A DNA stretch of 64,000 nucleotides, from contig NZ_BAGJ01000272.1 of the NCBI RefSeq assembly GCF_000308775.1, positions 88,980 to 152,979 on the forward strand, given 5' to 3'. The stretch's first letter is position 1. The number at the start of each line of letters is the position of its first letter. The notes below the pieces were generated by a model. It did no database searches. It worked only from the letters and a program-made list of their open reading frames with translations, and had not been told where the DNA came from. The position numbers and the translations under genes are program-made. This stretch comes from Nocardia testacea NBRC 100365 (GTDB lineage Bacteria; Actinomycetota; Actinomycetes; Mycobacteriales; Mycobacteriaceae). Positions 49,396-57,771 of the stretch are shown piece after piece.

Positions 49396-50361
49396 TCAGG
49401 CGTCCAGTACCGGCGGTAGGCCCGCCCGCACCGCTCGGTACTCGTGGATGATCCGGGCCACGATTTCGGCCGCGGGCAGGACTTCATCGACGAGCCCGGC
49501 CGACTGCCCCGCCTCGACCTTGCCCTCGGCGATATCGCCGTCCAACGCGGCGTCCTTGAGCGTCGACTTCTGGAAGAACTTGCGCCGCAACGTTATTTCG
49601 GCGCCGGTCGCTTCCAGTTCGAGCATGCGCGCGGTGAAGTCGTTGTCCAGGGCGCGGATGACGCCGAGGCCGTACCCGACCGTGCGGGTGGCGTCCACGC
49701 CCGCGGCGAGCACCGCTCGCTTGTACGCGTCGTGCACCGTCGCCTCCGCGCTGGCGAGGAACCGCGTGCCGAACTGGGCCGCCCCGGCGCCGAGAGCGAG
49801 CATCGCGGCGAGTCCGGCGCCGTCGGCGACCCCGCCGGACGCGATCAGCGCAACGTCCGGGATCGCGCGAGCCACCGCGCGCACCAGAACCTGCGTGGTG
49901 ACCATCGCGGGCGGCGGATGCCCTCCGGCCTCCGCGCCGACGACCACCAGTGCGTCGACACCGGCATCAGCGGCCTTCCGGGCGTGTTCGACTCCGGCGA
50001 CGACATGCAGGCAGCGGGTGCCCACCCGGTGGAAACGTTCGAGGTACCGCCGCGGCCCGCCCTGCGACGCGATGAGCACCGGAGGGCGGCGGTCGAGCAG
50101 CAGGTCGATCACCTCGTCCACGCGGGCGCGGTACAGGGGAAGGTTCACCGCCCACGTCCGGTCGGTCCCCGCGGCCATCTCGTCCAGGGTGCGTGCGAGG
50201 TCGGGTAGCCGCATGGGTCCCGCCGCCACGACGCCGAGGCCGCCGGCCCGGCTGACCGCGAGCGGCAGTGCCGAACAGGAGGAGGCCCAGGACATGCCGG
50301 CCTGCACCACGGGGAGATCGATCCCGAGCAGCGCGGTCACCGGAGTCGCGATGCGGGTCAC
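49396..50361 (-). CDS. Nitronate monooxygenase-family flavoprotein
   Basis: A 321-residue FMN TIM-barrel enzyme. The N-terminus PVVQAGMSWASSCSALPLAVSRAGGLGVVA and the active-site block VVVGAEAGGHPPP (catalytic histidine), then ALIASGGVADGAGLAAMLALGAGAAQFGTRFLASAEA, are diagnostic. The family includes true nitronate monooxygenases and FabK-like enoyl reductases. In this CoA operon an enoyl-thioester role is as likely as nitronate oxidation. GTG 50361 overlaps the ligase stop (GTGA). It is the last gene of a six-gene operon that starts with the HMG-CoA-lyase-like gene. Confidence 0.9.
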   Translation of the reverse strand: MTRIATPVTALLGIDLPVVQAGMSWASSCSALPLAVSRAGGLGVVAAGPMRLPDLARTLDEMAAGTDRTWAVNLPLYRARVDEVIDLLLDRRPPVLIASQGGPRRYLERFHRVGTRCLHVVAGVEHARKAADAGVDALVVVGAEAGGHPPPAMVTTQVLVRAVARAIPDVALIASGGVADGAGLAAMLALGAGAAQFGTRFLASAEATVHDAYKRAVLAAGVDATRTVGYGLGVIRALDNDFTARMLELEATGAEITLRRKFFQKSTLKDAALDGDIAEGKVEAGQSAGLVDEVLPAAEIVARIIHEYRAVRAGLPPVLDA

Positions 50362-51968
50362 GCGTCCACTCCGCTCTGCTCCAGCAGCGCGCGGGCATGG
50401 GCGGCGAGCCGGTTCTTCTGCACCTTGGAACTCGCGGTCATCCCGATATCCTCGAAGCCGTCGACGATGCGCAGGTGCCGCGGCACCTTGAAGCCGGCCA
50501 TTCGTTCGCGCGCCCAGTCGAGCAGTTCGGCCTCGGTGACGCCCTGCCCGGCAAGGACGACGAAGGCGAAAGGCACCTCGACCAGCCGCCCGTCCGGAAC
50601 GCCGACGACTGCCGCCTGCCGGACCAGCGGGTGCCGGTGCAGAGTGTCCTCGATATCGGCAGGCGCGACGTTCTCGCCGCCGACGCGGATGATGTCCTTG
50701 GTCCGGCCAACGAAGTGGAACCGTCCGGTCGCGTCGAGCGCGCCGATATCGCCGGTGACCAGCCAGCCGTCGGCGTCGATCGTCTCGGCGGTTCTCACCG
50801 GGTCGTCCAGATAGCCCACCATCACGTTCCAGCCGCGGACCAGGACCGAGCCCTGCTCTTCGGGAACGCAGTCGCGGGTGTCGTCGAACGCGCGGATCCG
50901 GACCTCGACCCCGGGCTCGACGGCCATCGCGCCGGACGCGCGGATCTCCTCGGGCTCCCACCAGGCCGACTGGGCGACATTCGGGGAGGCTTCGGAGAGC
51001 CCGTAGCCCGCGACGCACTCACGGGCGCCGAGTTCGTCGATGACCCGGCGGACCACGGTGGGAGAGGCGGCCACCCAGGCGCCGCGCAGATACAGTCGGC
51101 GGCGGGCGCGGTCGGGGTGGTTGAGCAGCAGCAGCGCGATGGTGTCGTTGCCGGAGAAGTGCGTGCAGCGTTCGATTTCCAGCAGCCGCAGGGCCTCGCC
51201 GGGCTCGAATCTCGGCATCGTCACCAGGGTCGTGGCGTGCTGAACCGACGCCAGTACGGACAACGTACTCCCGGCGACATGGAAGAACGGCCGGGCCGAG
51301 TGAAACCGGTCGCCCGCGCGCAGACCCATGCGCAGACCGGAGAAGAACGCGTCGGCGCACATACTGCGGTGGGTGAGCAGCACACCCTTCGGCCGTGCGG
51401 TGGTGCCGGAGGTGTACTGGACGAGCAGGACATCGTCAGGGACGGCGGCGGGTACCGGGGTGCGGCCGGCGCCGGCGTCGAGGAAGTCTGCCCAGGCCGT
51501 GGCGTAGACGGGTACGTCGTCGCCGAGAACGACGACATGTTCCAGGTCGGGCAGGCTCTCGGTACCGTCCGCGCCGAAACCGAGTTCGGCGAGCAGGGCG
51601 ACGAAGTCGACGTTCAGTACGCGGTCGGCGACGAACAGTGTGGTGACTCGGGCGTGGGCCAGCGTGTAGTGCACTTCGCCGGCGGTGAACCGGGTGTTGA
51701 CCGGCACCGCGATCGCACCGGCCGAGCCGACGGCCAGGAACAGCGCCACCCAATCCGGACCGTTGCCGACGCAGATCCCGACACGATCGCCGCGGCGGAT
51801 TCCGACGGCCGCGAGCCCGCCCCGTACGCGTTCGACCCGCGCTGCGAGGTCGCCGTAGGTGATCCGGTCGGTCGCCGTGACGACGGCCTCGACGTCGGGA
51901 GCGAGCAGCGCCGCACGGGCCAGGGCTTCGTGCGTGGTGAGTGGACAGGCGGTACGCAGCGGGGTCAC
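50358..51968 (-). CDS. Acid-CoA ligase (AMP-binding)
   Basis: A 536-residue class I adenylate-forming ligase with every motif intact: VQYTSGTTARPKGVLLTH, the A5 motif AGYGLSEASP, the GDIG loop WLVTGDIGALD, the hinge GRTKDIIRVGGENVAPADIE, and the catalytic lysine in SSKVQKNRL. It would activate the imported acid of this pathway. GTG 51968 overlaps the crotonase stop, and its stop overlaps the next gene's GTG. Unlike the degenerate homologue at 7645, it is fully catalytic. Substrate unknown: the aliphatic-type FadD/Caiac branch is suggested. Confidence 0.93.
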   Translation of the reverse strand: MTPLRTACPLTTHEALARAALLAPDVEAVVTATDRITYGDLAARVERVRGGLAAVGIRRGDRVGICVGNGPDWVALFLAVGSAGAIAVPVNTRFTAGEVHYTLAHARVTTLFVADRVLNVDFVALLAELGFGADGTESLPDLEHVVVLGDDVPVYATAWADFLDAGAGRTPVPAAVPDDVLLVQYTSGTTARPKGVLLTHRSMCADAFFSGLRMGLRAGDRFHSARPFFHVAGSTLSVLASVQHATTLVTMPRFEPGEALRLLEIERCTHFSGNDTIALLLLNHPDRARRRLYLRGAWVAASPTVVRRVIDELGARECVAGYGLSEASPNVAQSAWWEPEEIRASGAMAVEPGVEVRIRAFDDTRDCVPEEQGSVLVRGWNVMVGYLDDPVRTAETIDADGWLVTGDIGALDATGRFHFVGRTKDIIRVGGENVAPADIEDTLHRHPLVRQAAVVGVPDGRLVEVPFAFVVLAGQGVTEAELLDWARERMAGFKVPRHLRIVDGFEDIGMTASSKVQKNRLAAHARALLEQSGVDA

Positions 51969-52729
51969 TTCTCTTCTCCGTTCCCCGCGGCGAAGCGGGC
52001 GATGCCGTCGCGCCAGCCGCCGTCGGCGAGACACTGTTCGATGGCAGCCAGCTCGATGCGGATACCGCGATCGAGGTCGGTCTCCGCCCCCAGGTCGACC
52101 GCGCGCTTGGTCAGCGCGATGGCCAGTGGCGGAGCTTTCGCGATGGTACGGGCCGTTTCCTCGCCGGTGTCGGCGAGCCGGCCGAGCGGGACCACGCGGG
52201 TGACGAGGCCGAGGTCGGCCGCCTCGGCGGCGTCGAGCGCGCGGTTGGTGAACAACAGTTCCTTCGCCCGGCGTTTGCCGATCGCCCGTTGCAGGCGCTG
52301 GGTCGCGCCGACCGTGCCCCACTGTGGTTCGGGAAAACGGAAAACGGTGCCTTCGGCGGCGATGGCGAAGTCCGCGGCCAGGGTGATCTCGCCACCCGAG
52401 CCGACGACCGCGCCCTGAACCAGGGCGACCACCGGCACTCGACACTGCTCGATCGCGGCGTAGGCGGCGAATGCGGCGAGCCGGCGCCGCCGCACCCACC
52501 CGGCGTCCATCCCGGTGCGTTCCCTGAGGTCGGCGCCCGCGCAGAACACCGGCCCCCGCGCACTCACCAGCACGACCCGGACGTCCTCGTCGGCGTCGAC
52601 CTCCTCGAATGCCTCGCGCAGCTGCCGGCACATCGGCAGGTCGAGGGCATTGCGGGCTTCGGGCCGCACGAGTTCGACCCGCGCGATCCCGTCGGCCACA
52701 TCGAGCCGCACACGCTGTGACACATCCAC
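51965..52729 (-). CDS. Enoyl-CoA hydratase/isomerase (crotonase), first copy
   Basis: A 254-residue crotonase. The oxyanion-hole segment is GPVFCAGADLRE, the first catalytic glutamate is in VVGSGGEITLAADFA, and the second in FRFPEPQWG. ATQRLQRAIGKRRAKELLFTNRALDAAEAADLGLV is the normal family continuation. Both catalytic acids are present, so true hydratase activity is likely. It starts 2 bp after the CoA-transferase stop and overlaps the ligase by GTGA. Confidence 0.93.
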   Translation of the reverse strand: MDVSQRVRLDVADGIARVELVRPEARNALDLPMCRQLREAFEEVDADEDVRVVLVSARGPVFCAGADLRERTGMDAGWVRRRRLAAFAAYAAIEQCRVPVVALVQGAVVGSGGEITLAADFAIAAEGTVFRFPEPQWGTVGATQRLQRAIGKRRAKELLFTNRALDAAEAADLGLVTRVVPLGRLADTGEETARTIAKAPPLAIALTKRAVDLGAETDLDRGIRIELAAIEQCLADGGWRDGIARFAAGNGEEK

Positions 52730-52731
52730 GG

Positions 52732-53918
52732 TCAGATCACCCCCGCGGCCCGCAGGGCCTCGATCTCGGCGGCGGTGAGCCCGGCCCGGCCCGCCAGTAC
52801 GTCTTCGGTATCGGCACCGAGCAGCGGCGGAACGCCCGGATCGAGCGGCTTTCCGGTGGTTTCCCGCAAGGGCGTCCGCAGCGCCGGAAACGGACCTTCG
52901 ACCGGGTGGGTGAACTCGCCGACAACACCGCGGGCAACGGCGTGCGGGTCGGCCAGGGCCTCCCGCACCGAACGGACCGCGCCGACCGGTACGTCGGCCG
53001 CACGCAGCTCTTTCACCAGCACGTCACGGTCGTATCGGGCGATCGCGCTCCGCATAGCCTTCATCACCCGCGCGCGGTGTTCGACGCGACCGGAGTTGTC
53101 GCGCAGCGCCGGATCCGCGGCCAGGTCGTCGAGCCCCAGAACCTCGCACAGCGGCGCCCAGTGCTGGTCGCTCCCGCTGATGTGCAGCCATTCACCGTCG
53201 CCCGCCTGGAACGCCGCCGAGGGTACCCGGCCGGGATGCTGGGTTCCGGTGCGTACGGGGTCCTCGTCGAGTGCGAAGAGCCGGGCGGCGTTCAGCGCGT
53301 GCAGGCTGAGCTGGACGTCCATCATGGATACGTCGAAGTGACGGCCCCGGCCGGTCGCCGCGCGCCCGGCCAGCCCACTGAGCGCGGCGATCACCACCCA
53401 TAGCCCGGAGGTCATATCCGCCACGGGGATTCCGGTCTTCGACGGCGGTCCGGCCGGCTCCCCGGTCATCGCCATCACTCCCGACAGCGCCTGGAAGACG
53501 GTGTCGTATCCCTTACGCGTGCAGTCCGGGCCGGATTGGCCGAAGCCGGTCGCGGATACGTAGATCAGCCCGGGGTTGCCCGCCGAAAGATCGGCGTAGC
53601 CGAGGCCGAGCTTGTCCAAAGCGCCCGGCAGGAAGTTCTCGACGACGATATCGGCACCCGCGGCCAACCGGCGCGCCACGTCCTGGCCGCGTGAGTCTTT
53701 GAGATCGAGCGTTACCGACCGCTTGCCCCGGTTGAACGCGAAGAAGTAAGCACTCTCCCCCCGCGGCAGGCGGGGTTCGAAGCCGCGGGTCTCGTCGCCG
53801 GCCCGGGGCCGTTCCACTTTGATCACGGTGGCGCCGAGTTCGGCGAGGACCTGAGTCGCCAGTGGACCGGCCAGGACCCGGGAGAAGTCGAGCACGGTAG
53901 TCCCGGCGAGTGGGCCGG

Positions 53919-53922
<4 letters not shown>
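52732..53922 (-). CDS. CaiB/BaiF (class III) CoA-transferase
   Basis: A 396-residue family III CoA-transferase. LDFSRVLAGPLATQVLAELGATVIKVERP is the signature start, DIVVENFLPGALDKLGLGYADL the second block, and the catalytic aspartate sits in GIPVADMTSG. It would move CoA between a donor such as succinyl-CoA and an acid substrate. With a ligase in the same operon there are two routes to a CoA thioester, perhaps for two acids. ATG 53922 overlaps the preceding stop (ATGA). Confidence 0.93.
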
Positions 53923-54671
<749 letters not shown>

Positions 54672-54696
54672 GGTATCTCCTGGATCGGGGCCGATA

Positions 54697-55629
54697 TCAG
54701 ACAAGAGCGGCGGAGCGGGCGAACCCGGCGCGAGCGACCATGCTGTGCAGGGTCCGGCCGAGCGCCGCCTCGCACGCGGCCGACGCAGCGGCCAGCCGAT
54801 CGAGATCGAGACCGGTGTCGACGCCCATCGCGTCGAACAGGTCGGCCAAGTCCTCGGTGCAGACGTTGCCGGTGCGGCCGGCACCGTAGCGGACGCCGGC
54901 CGGATGACCGCCGACGCCGCCGAACGCGGTGTCGAAGTTGCGGCACCCGGCGTCCAGCGCCGCGACGGCATTGGCGATGCCGGTGCCGCGCGTGTTGTGG
55001 AAGTGGGCGACCACCGGAAAACCGGGATGGGCGCGTTCGAGCCGGGTGAACAGCGCGCGGACGGATCGGGGGGTCGCGACGCCGGTGGTGTCGCCCAGGG
55101 TCACCAGGCCCGCGCCCAGGTCGACGAACCGGGCCACATCCTCGGCGACCCGGCCCGGGTCGATCACACCCTCGAACGGGCAGCCGAACGCGACCGAGAC
55201 GACCCCCACCAGCCGGAACCGGCCGCGGGCGAGTCGCGTCATCTCGGCGACGCGCTCCCACTGCCCGGCCCGAGTGGTCCGGAGGTTGCGCGCGGTGTGG
55301 CTCTCACTGGCCGAAACCAGCAGGCTGAGCTCCTCGGCACCGTGGCCGGCCGCGAGGTCGTCGAGGGCGCGCCGTACCGCGCGGGGATTCGGACAGGTCG
55401 CCTTGTACGCGACGCCCGACCGGCGGGTGATTCCGGCGAGAACCCGCGAGGCGTCCGAGAAGCCCGGCACCCGATCGGGATGGCTGTAGCTGGTCGCCTC
55501 GATCCGCCGGAACCCGGCGGCTGTGAACGAATCCAGCAGTGCGACCTTTGTCGCGGTCGGCAGGAACTCCGGCTCGTGCTGCAGTCCGTCGCGAGCGAAG
55601 CACTCGCAGATCGTTACCGCGTCCGGCAT
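54697..55629 (-). CDS. Hydroxymethylglutaryl-CoA lyase-like DRE-TIM enzyme with a changed catalytic residue
   Basis: A 310-residue DRE-TIM metallolyase. The N-terminal CECFARDGLQHEP carries the R-D-G-L-Q signature, and VVAHFHNTRGTGIANAVAALDAG the metal-binding HxH. The C-terminal loop, normally GLGGCPYAxGASGN with the catalytic cysteine, reads GVGGHPAGVRYGAGRTGNVCTED, so histidine replaces the cysteine. It may cleave a different branched 3-hydroxyacyl-CoA or act as an aldolase. It is the first gene of the operon, with an AAGGAGGTG ribosome site, and a perfect MarR operator lies 35-63 bp upstream. Confidence 0.9.
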   Translation of the reverse strand: MPDAVTICECFARDGLQHEPEFLPTATKVALLDSFTAAGFRRIEATSYSHPDRVPGFSDASRVLAGITRRSGVAYKATCPNPRAVRRALDDLAAGHGAEELSLLVSASESHTARNLRTTRAGQWERVAEMTRLARGRFRLVGVVSVAFGCPFEGVIDPGRVAEDVARFVDLGAGLVTLGDTTGVATPRSVRALFTRLERAHPGFPVVAHFHNTRGTGIANAVAALDAGCRNFDTAFGGVGGHPAGVRYGAGRTGNVCTEDLADLFDAMGVDTGLDLDRLAAASAACEAALGRTLHSMVARAGFARSAALV

Positions 55630-55663
55630 CGGCCACCTCCTTGTCGGTGGCTCCAGAATTACG

Positions 55664-55692
55664 CCTTAGTGTTGATAAAGTCAACACTAAGG
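55664..55692. promoter_or_regulatory. MarR operator O1, upstream of the CoA-catabolic operon
   Basis: A perfect 12-bp inverted repeat: CCTTAGTGTTGA (55664-55675), TAAAG, TCAACACTAAGG (55681-55692). It lies 35 bp before the lyase-like gene and covers the marR stop codon. Its 19-bp core matches a second site at 56202-56220 in 15 positions. Confidence 0.75.
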
Positions 55693-56172
55693 GGCGGCTG
55701 CGTGGTCGCGCTCACGCTCCTCGACGGCCAGCGCGAGGTCGGCCAGCTTGTCCAGCGCGGTGGCCAGAGCCGCGGCCTCCTCATCCGACAGCACCGCGCG
55801 GAATTCCGCATCCCGCTCGTTCGCCGCGGCGATCAGACCGCGATAGACGCGAGTACCCTCGCTGGTCAGAGCGAGCTGCGAGGTGCGGCCCGAGCCGGCC
55901 GTCCGATCCACGAGCCCACGCTCGGCCAACCGGGCCACCGAGCGGCTCATCTGCGCTTTATCCAGTCCAGCGCGGCGCGCGAGCCGATTGAGCGTCAAGG
56001 TCGGATCGGCAGCGATCAGCGCGAGCGCCCGCCATTCACCCAGACTGACATCGAAATCGCGCCGATAGCGCAGCGCGGCGCTACGCGACATCGCCGACGA
56101 GGTGCGGGCAAGTCGATAGGAGAGCAGTTCAGAGATGGGCACGATTTCCCGGCCGTCCGCACGTTCCGCCAT
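55687..56172 (-). CDS. MarR-family repressor of the CoA-catabolic operon
   Basis: A 161-residue MarR protein. YRRDFDVSLGEWRALALIAADPTLTLNRLARRAGLDKAQMSRSVARLAERGLVDRTAGSGRTSQLALTSEGTRVY spans the winged helix. It is divergent from the MFS gene and followed by the CoA operon in its own direction. Operators with the same core lie before the lyase gene (O1) and in the marR/MFS gap (O2), so it very likely represses the import and breakdown genes and itself until an acid or acyl-CoA ligand binds. Confidence 0.9.
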   Translation of the reverse strand: MAERADGREIVPISELLSYRLARTSSAMSRSAALRYRRDFDVSLGEWRALALIAADPTLTLNRLARRAGLDKAQMSRSVARLAERGLVDRTAGSGRTSQLALTSEGTRVYRGLIAAANERDAEFRAVLSDEEAAALATALDKLADLALAVEERERDHAAAP

Positions 56173-56201
56173 AGCCGGTCATCGTAGTCGCCGCCAATCG
56201 A

Positions 56202-56220
56202 CTGTTGACAAACACAACAC
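56202..56220. promoter_or_regulatory. MarR operator O2, between marR and the MFS importer
   Basis: CTGTTGAC-AAA-CACAACAC is an imperfect palindrome that matches the core of operator O1 in 15 of 19 positions. It lies 30 bp before the marR start and 70 bp before the MFS start, where it could control both. Confidence 0.6.
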
Positions 56221-56289
56221 CCACGTAGACACTTTGCCTGCCGCCGGGGCACGCAACACAGCCCCGCATGACAAAGGAGTCGAGTAGTC

Positions 56290-57633
56290 GTGGCCGAATC
56301 ATCCGCCGTCACTGGACGGCCCGAAATACCGGTGGAAGACGTCGACCGGGCGTCGACGTATCGGACCATCGCCCTGCGAGTCATGCCGCTGCTCGTGATC
56401 TGTTACGTCGTCAGCTACATCGACCGCACCAATATCGGCATCGCGCAGCAGGGTCTGCATCGCGATCTGGGGTTCGGCTCGGCCGTCTACGGGCTCGGCA
56501 TCACCGTGTTCTTCGTCGGGTTCATCCTCTTCGAAGTCCCCAGCAACGCCTTGCTGGCACGCATCGGCGCCCGCAAAACTCTCGTCCGGATCATGGCCAC
56601 CTGGGGTGTGGTGACGATCGCGACCATGTTCGTCCGGGACGAGACCACGTTCTATATCGCGCGCTTCCTGCTCGGAGTCGCGGAGGCCGGGTTCTTCCCC
56701 GGAGCGCTCTACCTGCTGTCGCGCTGGTTCCCGTCCGGACGCCGGACCCGGATGACCGCCGTGTTCTTCATCGGCGTCCCGGTTTCCGGGGTGCTCGGGT
56801 CGATCATCTCCGGCTGGATCATGCATACCCTCGGCGGAACCGCGGGCTTGGCGGACTGGCAGTGGCTGTTCCTGATCGAAGGCATCCCGCCGATCCTGCT
56901 CGCCCTGCTGGCGCTGGTCGTGCTGGTCGACGAACCCGAGCAGGCGAAGTGGCTCACCCCGGCACAGAAGGCGGCCGTGCGCGCGGACCTCGAAGCGGAC
57001 CGGCTCGGCAAGGCCGCGGCGCCGACTCACGAAGGCGGCCTGTTCCTGGCGCTGCGTGACCCGAAGGTCTGGATCCTCGGCCTGTGCGCCTGCGGCGCCT
57101 ACACGCTGGCCAATGCGGTGTCGTTCTGGACGCCGCGGATCATCGCCGAGGCCGGTGTCGGCGATGTGATGAACCTGGGACTGTTCTCGGCGATCCCGCC
57201 GCTGCTCGGCATCGTCGTGATGCAGATCGTCGGCCGCCACTCCGATCGGACGCTGGAGCGGCGCCGGCACGCGGCGACGAGCTGGGTCGTCGCCGCCGTG
57301 GCCATGCTGGCGCTGTCGTTCTCCAGCGACAACGTCGTGCTGGTGATCATCCTGCTCGCGGTGATGGCGGCCGCGCACTATTCCGGCCTGACGGTGTTCT
57401 ACTCGATCCCGTCGATCTATTTGAGCGATCGCGCGGCGGCCACGGGTATCGCGATGGTCACGTCGATGGGTTCGTTCGCGGCCGCGGCGTCGCCGTCCCT
57501 GCTCGGCTTCATCAAATCTGCGACCGGCAGCCTTTCGCTGGGGTTGGTCATCAGCGCGGGAATCGTGCTGATCGCGGTAGCCGTCCTGCTGGTAGGGGTG
57601 AAATCGGGCGACCTGAAGGAGAAGCACCACTGA
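56290..57633 (+). CDS. MFS transporter, anion:cation symporter (4-hydroxyphenylacetate/phthalate permease) family
   Basis: A 447-residue 12-helix MFS importer of the ACS family. VMPLLVICYVVSYIDRTNIGIAQ in helix 1 is the classic ACS start, FFVGFILFEVPSNALLARIGARKTLVRIMATWG the signature loop, and LGVAEAGFFPGALYLLSRWFP the next. Such proteins import organic acids (4-hydroxyphenylacetate, phthalate, tartrate, pantothenate) with protons. Placement opposite the marR gene with a shared operator marks it as the importer for the acid degraded by the 49-55 kb operon. The start is GTG 56290, with AAAGGAG upstream. Confidence 0.92.
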   Translation: MAESSAVTGRPEIPVEDVDRASTYRTIALRVMPLLVICYVVSYIDRTNIGIAQQGLHRDLGFGSAVYGLGITVFFVGFILFEVPSNALLARIGARKTLVRIMATWGVVTIATMFVRDETTFYIARFLLGVAEAGFFPGALYLLSRWFPSGRRTRMTAVFFIGVPVSGVLGSIISGWIMHTLGGTAGLADWQWLFLIEGIPPILLALLALVVLVDEPEQAKWLTPAQKAAVRADLEADRLGKAAAPTHEGGLFLALRDPKVWILGLCACGAYTLANAVSFWTPRIIAEAGVGDVMNLGLFSAIPPLLGIVVMQIVGRHSDRTLERRRHAATSWVVAAVAMLALSFSSDNVVLVIILLAVMAAAHYSGLTVFYSIPSIYLSDRAAATGIAMVTSMGSFAAAASPSLLGFIKSATGSLSLGLVISAGIVLIAVAVLLVGVKSGDLKEKHH

Positions 57634-57672
57634 GCCGGTGCCGCTCACACCATGAGGGCTTCAGGAAGCCGT

Positions 57673-57706
57673 CGTCTGCCCCCGATGAAGCCATCGGGGG
57701 CAGACG
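57673..57706 (+). terminator. Perfect 15-bp stem-loop, probable terminator of the MFS gene
   Basis: CGTCTGCCCCCGATG (57673-57687), loop AAGC, CATCGGGGGCAGACG (57692-57706): no mismatch, 40 bp after the MFS stop. There is no T-tract, as is common in actinobacteria. It also insulates the stress promoter that follows at 57737. Confidence 0.6.
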
Positions 57707-57736
57707 GCGCCGGGTGGTTTCATCCCGATCCGGCCG

Positions 57737-57762
57737 GTTTGTCCGGCGCAGACGGCGGGTAG
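57737..57762 (+). promoter_or_regulatory. Predicted SigB/SigF-type promoter for the molybdoenzyme gene
   Basis: GGTTT (GTTT at 57737-57740), a 16-base spacer, GGGTAG (57757-57762). Transcription would begin within a few bases of the ATG at 57772, giving a leaderless or nearly leaderless mRNA, which agrees with the absence of a ribosome site. Confidence 0.6.
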
Positions 57763-57771
57763 ACGCCGGGC

